Assembly: GCA_003488525.1 (NCBI GenBank)
Contig: DNLG01000127.1
Span: 10,172-15,435 of the forward strand
Length of the DNA: 5,264 nt
Direction of reading: 5' to 3'
Source: Bacteroidota bacterium
GTDB taxonomy: Bacteria; Bacteroidota; Ignavibacteria; Kapaibacteriales; Kapaibacteriaceae
The first letter of the stretch is position 1, and each line of letters begins with the position of its first letter. Below are positions 1 to 5,264 of the stretch, piece after piece. The position numbers and the translations under genes are program-made. Under the pieces are notes generated by a model. It did not search any database. It was not told the origin of the DNA and worked only from the letters and a program-made list of their open reading frames with translations.

Positions 1-3000
1 GTCATGCTCTCCAGGGCACGTGTTCCTACGGCTACGCTGGTCGACATTGCACCCGTCGTGGCGGATGACATTGCCAGATTCCCGATCGCTACGTTCTCTG
101 TACCTGTTGTGTTGGCTGACAGTGCGGAGGTGCCGATGGCCACGTTGTTGTCAGCCGCCGTGGTCGAGTTCATCAATGCCATCTGTCCCACCGCGACATT
201 GCCAACGCCGTCGTCAAGATTGTACGCCGCCTGAACACCAACGGCGATGTTGCGTCGTGGGTTCAATGACAGCTCCATCGCACCCGTCCCGATGGCAATG
301 TTGTCTGTGGCAGTCGTGGCATTCGTGCTGCGAAGAGCATTGGCACCGAGCGCAATGTTACTGGAACCCCGCGCGTTCGTCAGGACGTCTCGTCCGATCG
401 CGATACTGCCCGAGGCATCCGTTGCGCTGCGCATGGCGTTCTGTCCGATCGAGATATTGCCGCCGAGCCCTATTGTCAGAGAGAACAGCGATCCGTCGCC
501 GATGGCAAGATTGTCAGGAGACAGAGTTGCCGCATTGAGTGCCTGATTACCGATGGCAATGCTTGTGCTCGTTGAAGCGAGCAAGGAAACCAATGCTTCG
601 TTACCTATGGCAATCGAAGCAGTAGTGGCCGAACCAACAGTTGCGCTTCGAAGCGACTCAAAGCCAATAACGATGTTGTTGTCACCGGATGTGAGACTTT
701 GCATCGCACCCGAGCCGGCACCGATGTTCCGAGATGACGTCGTCGCCAACGCACTACCGGCCGAATACCCGACCATGATGTTCGATGATCCGCTGGTGAT
801 CGCTCCGCGGAGGGCATTCTCACCGATGGCTACGTTACTGGCCCCGGTTGTGATCGCACGACCAGCCGACGTACCAATGGCAACATTAGAGGTCCCGCCT
901 GCAGCAAGAGCCGTGAGAGTCCACTGACCTAAAGCAACATTGGAGCCGGCGCCGTTGGCTCCCACCATCGCCGTGTGCCCTATGGCCACGTTGTCATTCC
1001 CGCTGGCCAGAGCTGCGGCAGCGCGATGGCCGACAATGACGTTGGCCGCACCGGTGCTGACTGTCGACATGGCATCACGTCCGATCGCCACATTATCATT
1101 CACCGTCGTCACCCGCAGGGCGTTGCGTCCAATAGCCGTGTTACGGGCCCCACTGGTGATGGACGAACCTGCATTCCATCCGATCAGCGTATTGCTTGCA
1201 GAGCCTCCACTGATAGCCGCTCCGGCAGACGTTCCGATTGAGACGTTCAATGTGCCGGTGATGGCGCTCGTCAACATTGCGTTGGTGCCGATGGCCGTAT
1301 TGTCGTTGCCGCTGCTGATATTCCTTAACGCATTTGCTCCGATGGCGACTGCCCGCGAGGCATTCCCTGCATTTCGCATCGCTTCTGGTCCAATCGCAAC
1401 AACGCCAGTGCCACCACCGGCACCGGCATAGGCCAGGCGCCCGATGGCAATGTTTCCGGTGCCTGTCGCGAATACCGAACCGGCCGACGTGCCGATCGCG
1501 ATGTGTTGCGCATGCGTAGTACCGTTGACCAGAGCGCCCAACGCCCTATCACCGATCGCGATCAACGAGCTGCCAGAGGTGGTTGCGAGCATCGCGAACT
1601 GACCGATGGAGATATTCGATGTTCCGCTGATCAATGCTGCGGCTGCTGATTGTCCGACGGCCACATTCGAGCCGGCCGTCGTGGCAGCTACCAGCGCCAT
1701 ACTTCCCAGAGCGATGTTGTCGGCCCCACTCGTCAGAGCAGAGCCGGCAGAACTGCCGATCACGATGTTCTGATTACCCGTCGTCAGCCCCCCGTTCATC
1801 GCATCGATACCAGCCGCGATGTTACGCGCCCCAGTTGTGATGGTTCGCATCGCCCGCACGCCAACAGCGATGCTCATCTGTGGGCTCGTAGAGCCACGCA
1901 TGGCATCGAGGCCTACGGCAATGTTATCTGACCCCCCAGAGCCGAGGGATGTTACACCGACACCGATGTTGTTACTGCCTGAGGTGAGCGTGGAACCCGC
2001 CGAATTTCCAACGATGATCAGATTCGTACTCGTCACTCCATTGGCAAGAGCCGAGAGCGCGCGATCACCGATGGCGATGTGAGAACTACCGCTGGTCATG
2101 ACGGTTATCACACTCTGTCCGATGGCGATGTTCTCATCACCTGACCGGAGCGCTGGCGCAGCTAAAGCACCGATGATCATGTTACGGGAGCCGGAGAACG
2201 AGGATGGCAGCGCCTGCTGACCGATGATCGTATTCTCATCGCCAGACGCCAGGGCGAAGCCGGCAGAGGTGCCGATCGCGATGTTGTCTACTCCGGTCGT
2301 ATTGAACGTCAGAGCGTCCACGCCGAGAGCAATGTTGTGCTCTCCGGACCCTGCTCTCAGCATTGCACGCAAGCCGATACCGATGTTTCGGCTGGTGGCG
2401 GTCGATAGTCGCATTGCCTCCGGGCCAATGGCGATGTTCTCATCACCGGTCACTATAGCACGGCCCGCCGAGGAGCCGACCATGATGTTGTCCTGACCCG
2501 TCGTCATCTGCCGCATGCTCTCACGGCCGATAGCGATGTTGTTCAGACCATTCACAAGAGAGAACGCCGCATCGGCACCGATGCCGATGTTATTCGTACC
2601 ATTTGTCAGCGAGAAGAGGGCGTTCTCGCCAATGGCTATGTTATCGTCCTGGTTCACCAGTGACGCCAACGAGTTCGACCCAAGGGCAAAGTTGCGGGAT
2701 CCGACAGTGAGTGAGCGGGCCGCGTTGATGCCATACAGATGGTTGTCATTACCGGACAGAAGGTTTGTACCGGCCGACGATCCAAGCGCGAAATTGCGAC
2801 TCCCCTCAATGTTGTTCACCAGCGCCCGCGCACCCACGGCAACATTATCCGTCCCTGAAGACCCGACATTCAAAAGTGCCTCCAGGCCGATGCCGATGTT
2901 AAGAGATGAGCTGGTGACGTTGCCCATCGCGGACGGACCGATGGCTACGTTAAACCCGCTCGCACTGGTTGTGAGGTTGCGCAGAGCCCCCTCACCGACG

Positions 3001-5264
3001 GCGATCTGATCGTTTAGATTCACGGCATTATCCAGCGCTCCGGCACCACTCACAATGAGACGCTGTCCACTCGTAAGCTGAGGAGTAACATTTGCACCAA
3101 TAAGAATGAGGTCAGAACCGCTGGTAAGCGCAATGGCCGCATTGGCACCGACGATCACATTTCTATCGCCCGTCAGCATGCTGCTAGCCGCGCTTGTGCC
3201 GATGGCAATGACGTCATTGATGGTAGTAGCCAGACGAAGTGCTCCCTCACCGACGGCAACATTTCTCACACCGGTGGTGAGTGACAGCAGCGCCGAATGT
3301 CCGATGGCCGTACTTGGAACCACGGCCGTCGCATTGGCCAGGGCACTTGCACCGATGGCAACGAAGCCAGTACCGTTGGTGATGGACGCGAGCGAACCGT
3401 ACCCGATGCCAACGTTCTGCGAACCCGTGCTGACTTTGTCGAGGGCCATCTTACCGATTGCCACATTGTCGGCACCCGATGTGAGGTTGCGCATGGAGTT
3501 GTGCGCCAGACCCACGGAGTTGTTCCCGGCATCGACCACATCATCCAGACCCGTCATCAGTCCATAGCCAAAACCCGTGACGAAGTCAGCCCTGGGAGCA
3601 AGGCTGGCCATGGGCTCCGTCGGTGGACCCGTCAGGTTTAGCTTCGTTCCGAAGATCATGGACTGTTCGGCAGCACCCGTCGAGCCAAACGCGAACCCTT
3701 CGGTTGGCCATCCGTAGAACGGCGTGTCTTCGATCGACTGGCCGATCTCGGCAGCGCGGTTATCCCATGTCTGGTCGAAGGCCATCACGCCAACGTTTGT
3801 TGACCAAACAAGCGTCCCCTCTCCGTCCGTACTTGCCACCTGAAGAACCAGACGGCCGGCTCCCGGAGGAGGAGGCAGCTTCATGAATGGGTTAAACGAC
3901 ACCCCATTGTACTGCGTGAGATTATTGGCCGCCCGAAAGCCGATATAGCGCGGGAAATAGTTGGAGATCTGGTAGATGGTAGTTCCGTCAAGAGCCACAG
4001 ACCATGGAGAGTTGACTGTGACGACGCTGGCAGTATTACTCACCACCGTCCGGACCTGGCCCCGTCCCGTACCGCCCACGATCCGCAGTTCCGCGCCGGA
4101 AAAGTCAAGATTCTCCGCTACCCAGTCCTTAGACCCATCGGTGAGCGTCAGAGTATTCACTGGGGCCGTAGCCGTTACGACACCTGTCTCGGCAAGGATC
4201 TCGATCTCGTACCTCGACTGACCCGCAACAAGGGCAGTTGTCCAACTGGCATTGACCGTTCCCGAACTTGAACCGTGCGTGGTAACGCGCCGGATCTGTC
4301 CTTCACCGGGACCAGCCACGATGCGGAGAATGGCGTTGCGATAGCCATTCGGGAACCAACTCTTGGTGTTATCTACAAACTGAGTCGTACCGATCGCCTG
4401 GTTGGCTGTGACTGTGCCGCCGGCAAAGCTTGCACGGTCATAGAACCGCATTTCCGCCACCTCACCGAATGCCTCGGAAGCTCCGGTAGCCGTACCATAC
4501 GGCCTCATGTGCAGGTTACCATTGAAGTCGATCTGTGCCATGGTCTGAGTCATCGATACAGATCCTGCGCCGGTGCGCTCAATATCCAGGAGCGATGGGA
4601 GGATCGAATATCGGACCCCTGAGCCGGCGGTCGTATAATTCGTCATGGCGCCCCCAGTGATGGTCAGCACGGTAGCCGTGTTACTGGCGATTTCACGCTG
4701 TTGTACACTCACACCACCATCAGATGTCGCGATTACGCGATACCCCGCCCACTGATTTGGCGTCCAGTTCTTCGTGATATCCGTGATTGTCGTGTTTGTG
4801 AGGTTCGCCGTCGCAATGCCGTTGAGCACGGCATCGGCCATATCGGCTCTGCTCGGAAGGGGCTCCTGCACGGTCAGCCGCAGACCAGGGTCGGCATTGG
4901 TCGGACTCAGCACCGTCGGTGTGGTGGTTGAGAGTGTCGGGACCTCGTCTCGGGGGTCGTTGGTGGGGTCCACGCTTTCATCGTTATCCTCATTCGGCAC
5001 GGCGTTGACCATCAGCACGGCGTCAACGGTGTTGGGATTGCGCGCACCGGTTGGAATGTTGTACACGTCCGCCGGAGCATTCACCTGCAGGCGGGGGAAC
5101 TCCAAGCCCCCTATCAGGAGGAAGTTGCCGGCAGCCCTGTTTGAGAGGTAAAATGTCGAGCTCGTCGGAGCGTTGAGATTGCTTCCCACCGAACTACCGA
5201 TGGCCACCACTTCTCTCGCCCCACTCCAGGCCGCGGCCCGGCCGAGAGCATCGGAACCAACGAT
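1..5264 (-). CDS. Giant repetitive fibre/adhesin protein with NxAIG beta-roll arrays (partial at both ends)
   Basis: Reading the minus strand from base 5264 gives 1,754 codons to base 3 with no stop; the repeat register holds to the last codon, so there is no frameshift. The frame is open at both window edges, so start and stop lie outside. In order the protein shows the end of a beta-roll block, a cap (FYLSN...LLIGG), an acidic and Thr/Pro-rich linker, three Trp-containing beta modules, two parts of a fibre cassette (GEVAEMRFYD and RYIGFRAANN), and about 68 units of a 17-residue NxAIG repeat. Family knowledge: such rolls occur in YadA-like trimeric adhesin heads and in phage tail-fibre or appendage proteins. 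Inferred role: a long, probably trimeric, surface-exposed rod for attachment or spacing. I see no cysteine. No catalytic motif or transmembrane segment is visible. A phage structural protein is my preferred reading; a bacterial cell-surface adhesin is the alternative. The reading frame is near certain, the role moderately so. Confidence 0.95.
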   Translation of the reverse strand, partial: MVGSDALGRAAAWSGAREVVAIGSSVGSNLNAPTSSTFYLSNRAAGNFLLIGGLEFPRLQVNAPADVYNIPTGARNPNTVDAVLMVNAVPNEDNDESVDPTNDPRDEVPTLSTTTPTVLSPTNADPGLRLTVQEPLPSRADMADAVLNGIATANLTNTTITDITKNWTPNQWAGYRVIATSDGGVSVQQREIASNTATVLTITGGAMTNYTTAGSGVRYSILPSLLDIERTGAGSVSMTQTMAQIDFNGNLHMRPYGTATGASEAFGEVAEMRFYDRASFAGGTVTANQAIGTTQFVDNTKSWFPNGYRNAILRIVAGPGEGQIRRVTTHGSSSGTVNASWTTALVAGQSRYEIEILAETGVVTATAPVNTLTLTDGSKDWVAENLDFSGAELRIVGGTGRGQVRTVVSNTASVVTVNSPWSVALDGTTIYQISNYFPRYIGFRAANNLTQYNGVSFNPFMKLPPPPGAGRLVLQVASTDGEGTLVWSTNVGVMAFDQTWDNRAAEIGQSIEDTPFYGWPTEGFAFGSTGAAEQSMIFGTKLNLTGPPTEPMASLAPRADFVTGFGYGLMTGLDDVVDAGNNSVGLAHNSMRNLTSGADNVAIGKMALDKVSTGSQNVGIGYGSLASITNGTGFVAIGASALANATAVVPSTAIGHSALLSLTTGVRNVAVGEGALRLATTINDVIAIGTSAASSMLTGDRNVIVGANAAIALTSGSDLILIGANVTPQLTSGQRLIVSGAGALDNAVNLNDQIAVGEGALRNLTTSASGFNVAIGPSAMGNVTSSSLNIGIGLEALLNVGSSGTDNVAVGARALVNNIEGSRNFALGSSAGTNLLSGNDNHLYGINAARSLTVGSRNFALGSNSLASLVNQDDNIAIGENALFSLTNGTNNIGIGADAAFSLVNGLNNIAIGRESMRQMTTGQDNIMVGSSAGRAIVTGDENIAIGPEAMRLSTATSRNIGIGLRAMLRAGSGEHNIALGVDALTFNTTGVDNIAIGTSAGFALASGDENTIIGQQALPSSFSGSRNMIIGALAAPALRSGDENIAIGQSVITVMTSGSSHIAIGDRALSALANGVTSTNLIIVGNSAGSTLTSGSNNIGVGVTSLGSGGSDNIAVGLDAMRGSTSPQMSIAVGVRAMRTITTGARNIAAGIDAMNGGLTTGNQNIVIGSSAGSALTSGADNIALGSMALVAATTAGSNVAVGQSAAAALISGTSNISIGQFAMLATTSGSSLIAIGDRALGALVNGTTHAQHIAIGTSAGSVFATGTGNIAIGRLAYAGAGGGTGVVAIGPEAMRNAGNASRAVAIGANALRNISSGNDNTAIGTNAMLTSAITGTLNVSIGTSAGAAISGGSASNTLIGWNAGSSITSGARNTAIGRNALRVTTVNDNVAIGRDAMSTVSTGAANVIVGHRAAAALASGNDNVAIGHTAMVGANGAGSNVALGQWTLTALAAGGTSNVAIGTSAGRAITTGASNVAIGENALRGAITSGSSNIMVGYSAGSALATTSSRNIGAGSGAMQSLTSGDNNIVIGFESLRSATVGSATTASIAIGNEALVSLLASTSTSIAIGNQALNAATLSPDNLAIGDGSLFSLTIGLGGNISIGQNAMRSATDASGSIAIGRDVLTNARGSSNIALGANALRSTNATTATDNIAIGTGAMELSLNPRRNIAVGVQAAYNLDDGVGNVAVGQMALMNSTTAADNNVAIGTSALSANTTGTENVAIGNLAMSSATTGAMSTSVAVGTRALESM
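1458..1619 (-). repeat. Long-looped three-unit segment, copy 2 (GDRAL type)
   Basis: Three consecutive units of 17, 20 and 17 residues. The middle one reads SLIAIGDRALGALVNG plus a THA-containing extension, followed by the SAG unit GTSAGSVFATGT. The middle unit matches its partner in copy 1 at about 14 of 19 positions. The DNA has drifted at synonymous sites, with Arg cgc against agg and Leu ctc against ttg, so the duplication is not recent. Confidence 0.7.
1974..2135 (-). repeat. Long-looped three-unit segment, copy 1 (GDRAL type)
   Basis: Three consecutive units of 17, 19 and 18 residues. The middle one reads SHIAIGDRALSALANG followed by extra residues, and the next is a SAG unit (GNSAGSTLTSGS). 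It is the same length, 162 bases, as the segment at 1458-1619 and shares the GDRAL-x-AL-x-NG motif with it and with no other unit in the array. It lies ten units upstream of that copy in the coding direction. Inference: the pair marks an ancient ten-unit duplication. Confidence 0.7.
3522..3794 (-). other. Junction between fibre cassette and main roll
   Basis: Residues 491-581 are non-repetitive and include several aromatics (FDQTW, PFYGWP, FAFG, MIFG). Two short stretches, EGFAFGSTGA and SMIFGTKLNL, look like beta strands. The last 20 residues, around FVTGFGYGLMTG and DDVVDAGN, have the Gly spacing of a degenerate roll unit. I recognise no domain here. It is probably the entry cap that sets the register of the 68-unit roll. 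Confidence 0.45.
3795..3950 (-). other. Fibre cassette, second part (RYIGFRAANN ... STDGEGTLVWST)
   Basis: Residues 439-490 begin RYIGFRAANN, pass KLPPPPGAGR and end LVLQVASTDGEGTLVWST. This matches in order the pattern Y-[VI]-G-F-[KR]-A ... L-P ... G ... L-x-[ST]-[TD]-G-x-G-x-L-x-W that recurs in phage and environmental fibre proteins carrying NxAIG rolls. It is one of the better signs that the gene is a virion fibre or appendage component. The assignment rests on pattern memory, not on a search. Confidence 0.6.
3963..4166 (-). repeat. Beta module C (D-x-x-K-x-W ... GRGQVR ... Y-x-I)
   Basis: Residues 367-434. Key positions are D376, K379, W381, G400-R-G-Q403-V-R405, then SNTASVVTVNSPW421 and Y431-Q-I433. 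It shares the SNTA motif with module A and the GxGQxR turn with module B, so it is the copy closest to a consensus. The fibre-cassette motif RYIGFRAANN begins only a few residues after it. Confidence 0.65.
4194..4403 (-). repeat. Beta module B (D-x-x-K-x-W ... GEGQIR ... Y-x-I)
   Basis: Residues 288-357. Key positions are D298, K301, W303, G320-E-G-Q323-I-R325, a Trp at 341 and Y352-E-I354. Spacing from the D-x-x-K-x-W start to the GxGQxR turn and to the Y-x-I end matches module C within a few residues. A ten-residue linker joins it to module C, making B and C a tandem pair. Confidence 0.65.
4437..4469 (-). other. Fibre cassette, first part (GEVAEMRFYD)
   Basis: Residues 266-276 contain G-E-V-A-E-M-R-F-Y-D, preceded by IDFNGNLHMRPYG. 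Many phage fibre and appendage proteins have a G-E-[IL]-R-F-x-[DE] motif shortly before a Y-[VI]-G-F-[KR]-A motif. Here the second motif lies about 160 residues further on, with modules B and C between. Confidence 0.5.
4599..4802 (-). repeat. Beta module A (D-x-x-K-x-W ... Y-x-I)
   Basis: Residues 155-222 form the first of three related modules. It opens with D162-I-T-K165-N-W167, has V-Q188-Q-R190 in the middle, then SNTATVLTI, and closes with Y219-S-I221. Compared with modules B and C it lacks the G-x-G-Q glycines in the centre (G-V-S-V-Q instead), so it is the most divergent copy. The alternating hydrophobic residues suggest a small beta-sandwich or barrel. Similar W ... GxGQxR ... Y-x-I modules are familiar from phage structural proteins; I cannot name the family with certainty. 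Confidence 0.6.
4887..4994 (-). other. Acidic then Thr/Ser/Pro-rich linker
   Basis: Residues 91-107 hold eight Asp or Glu with several Asn and no aromatic residues (NEDNDESVDPTNDPRDE). Residues 109-126 are rich in Thr, Ser and Pro (PTLSTTTPTVLSPTNADP). The composition is that of a flexible or extended interdomain hinge between the first roll with its cap and the beta modules. The closely spaced Asp/Asn pattern could bind calcium, but no complete EF-hand or type 3 repeat loop is convincing, so this is only a possibility. Confidence 0.55.
5073..5159 (-). other. Roll-capping segment (FYLSN ... LLIGG ... FPRLQVNAP)
   Basis: Residues 36-64 directly follow the last unit of the preceding roll. They have a hydrophobic beta pattern: FYLSN, then NFLLIGGLEFP, then RLQVNAP. 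From family knowledge, NxAIG arrays in phage and environmental fibre proteins are commonly closed by a stretch of the form [FL]-Y-[LV]-x-N ... [LP]-L-I-x-G-[DG]-[FL] ... V-x-[IV]-N. This matches in order and spacing by eye. Inferred role: it ends the roll and starts the transition to the next domain. Confidence 0.55.
5163..5264 (-). repeat. End of a preceding beta-roll block (partial)
   Basis: Residues 1-34 contain IVGSDALGRAA and then VVAIGSSVGSNL, which are two units of the same [IV]-A-[IV]-G-x-x-A-L type as the main array. The first is cut by the window edge. They sit before the cap and linker, about 1.6 kb from the main array, so the protein has at least two separate roll blocks. How many units the earlier block has cannot be seen. 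Confidence 0.75.

Larger units (their letters stand above)
1250..2288 (-). repeat. Five-unit superrepeat (about 260 bp) within the roll array
   Basis: Units whose post-glycine segment reads [TSN]-S-A-G, rather than the usual x-x-A-[LM], begin at bases 2288, 2027, 1772, 1508 and 1250. The spacings are 261, 255, 264 and 258 bases, that is, every fifth 17-residue unit. In four of five cases the unit before the SAG unit could carry a loop extension: those at 2084, 1568 and the ones before 1772 and 1250 are longer than 17 residues, while the one before 2288 is not. Outside this stretch SAG units are present but less regular (for example near 2798, 2492, 890 and 785). Inference: the array grew partly by duplication of five-unit blocks, or every fifth face is under a shared structural constraint. 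Confidence 0.7.
3..3521 (-). repeat. Main beta-roll array: about 68 tandem 17-residue (51-bp) NxAIG units
   Basis: Residues 582-1754 divide by eye into about 68 units with a core length of 17 residues. The consensus is [DRSN]-N-[IV]-A-[IV]-G-x-x-A-[LMG]-x-x-[LIT]-[TS]-[TS]-G-[SATD]. On the plus strand each unit shows as a variant of ccgatggcgatgttgtc about every 51 bases. A few units carry 1-4 extra residues just before the next N, where a loop would be tolerated. The pattern matches YadA-type head repeats in its Asn, alternating small and aliphatic residues and Gly, but the unit is longer than the usual 14-15 residues of YadA; 17-residue units are familiar from phage and environmental fibre proteins. 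Inference: each unit is one turn of a left-handed parallel beta-roll, probably trimeric. At a typical beta-solenoid rise of about 0.48 nm per turn, this part would be a rod of roughly 33 nm. The array runs off the window edge. Confidence 0.93.

Noticed and set aside
20..538. Plus-strand open frame of 172 residues, rich in Arg, Cys, Trp and Ser
   Set aside because: It is antisense to intact roll units, has shadow-like composition, no recognisable domain and no supporting ribosome site.
3..3521. CRISPR-like array: a short sequence like ccgatggcgatgttgtc returning about every 51 bases
   Set aside because: The copies are degenerate at wobble positions, keep codon phase, and the spacers are themselves related and translate as one protein repeat.
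605..3544. Minus-strand frames at 605-823, 1325-1552 and 3266-3544
   Set aside because: They are in other minus-strand phases overlapping the giant frame and have shadow composition (Arg, Pro, Ser, Trp-rich).
553..3567. Plus-strand open frames (such as 553-927, 940-1431, 2515-3009, 3106-3567) with recurring P-[IM]-A-M-L-S motifs that look like a repeat protein
   Set aside because: The motif is just the antisense reading of the G-x-x-N-I-A-I-G codons; all these frames inherit the 51-bp period from the minus-strand gene, and they break at irregular places while the minus frame never does.
3657..3659. Internal minus-strand ATG codons (for example Met 536) as the start of a separate gene for the main roll
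   Set aside because: The frame is open far upstream, the cassette and junction read continuously into the roll, and no convincing ribosome site or gene boundary is seen.
4275..5151. Plus-strand frames at 4275-4622, 4701-4931 and 4774-5151
   Set aside because: They lie opposite the linker and beta modules, which are continuous and recognisable on the minus strand; no domain is visible in the plus-strand products.
3..5264. Target of a diversity-generating retroelement, as seen in some phage fibres
   Set aside because: No reverse transcriptase, template repeat or clustered adenine-site variation is visible in this window, and the C-terminal end where such targets usually lie is outside it.
1..5264. 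Promoters, terminators, tRNA or other RNA genes
   Set aside because: No hairpin followed by a T-run, no paired -35/-10 with a gene behind it, and no cloverleaf stood out; the window is entirely coding, so chance matches carry no weight.

Overview
The whole 5,264-base window lies inside one giant open reading frame on the minus strand. It enters at base 5264 and leaves at base 3 after 1,754 sense codons without a stop, and it is cut at both ends. Neither the true start nor the stop is here, so signal peptide, anchor, ribosome binding site, promoter and terminator cannot be judged. I see no other gene, RNA gene, mobile element or CRISPR array. The many plus-strand reading frames are antisense shadows of a repetitive coding sequence.

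The product is a very long fibrous surface protein. Reading in the coding direction (high to low coordinates, residues numbered within the window) the layout is: residues 1-34, the tail end of an earlier beta-roll block; 36-64, a capping segment with FYLSN, LLIGG and FPRLQVNAP; 91-126, an acidic then Thr/Ser/Pro-rich linker; 155-434, three copies (A, B, C) of a roughly 60-70 residue beta module with a D-x-x-K-x-W start and Y-x-I end; 266-276 and 439-490, two parts of what looks like one fibre cassette, separated by modules B and C; 491-581, a junction; and 582-1754, about 68 tandem copies of a 17-residue unit of the type N-I-A-I-G-x-x-A-L-x-x-L-T-S-G-S. This last block fills two thirds of the window and continues past the edge.

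The 17-residue unit resembles the head repeats of YadA-like trimeric adhesins (left-handed parallel beta-roll) and the long NxAIG arrays of phage fibre and appendage proteins, which often end in an S74-type self-cleaving chaperone. By inference this is a rod-like, probably trimeric fibre or adhesin. A tailed phage or prophage structural gene is my first choice and a bacterial surface adhesin the second. There is no taxonomic marker. Base composition is moderately GC-rich and third positions are mixed, so the host cannot be named.

The most notable internal signals are a hidden five-unit superperiod of about 260 bp inside the 51-bp array, a ten-unit-apart pair of long-looped segments of identical length, a protein with no cysteine that I can see and lysine nearly absent from the roll, and the apparent insertion of two beta modules into a fibre cassette.
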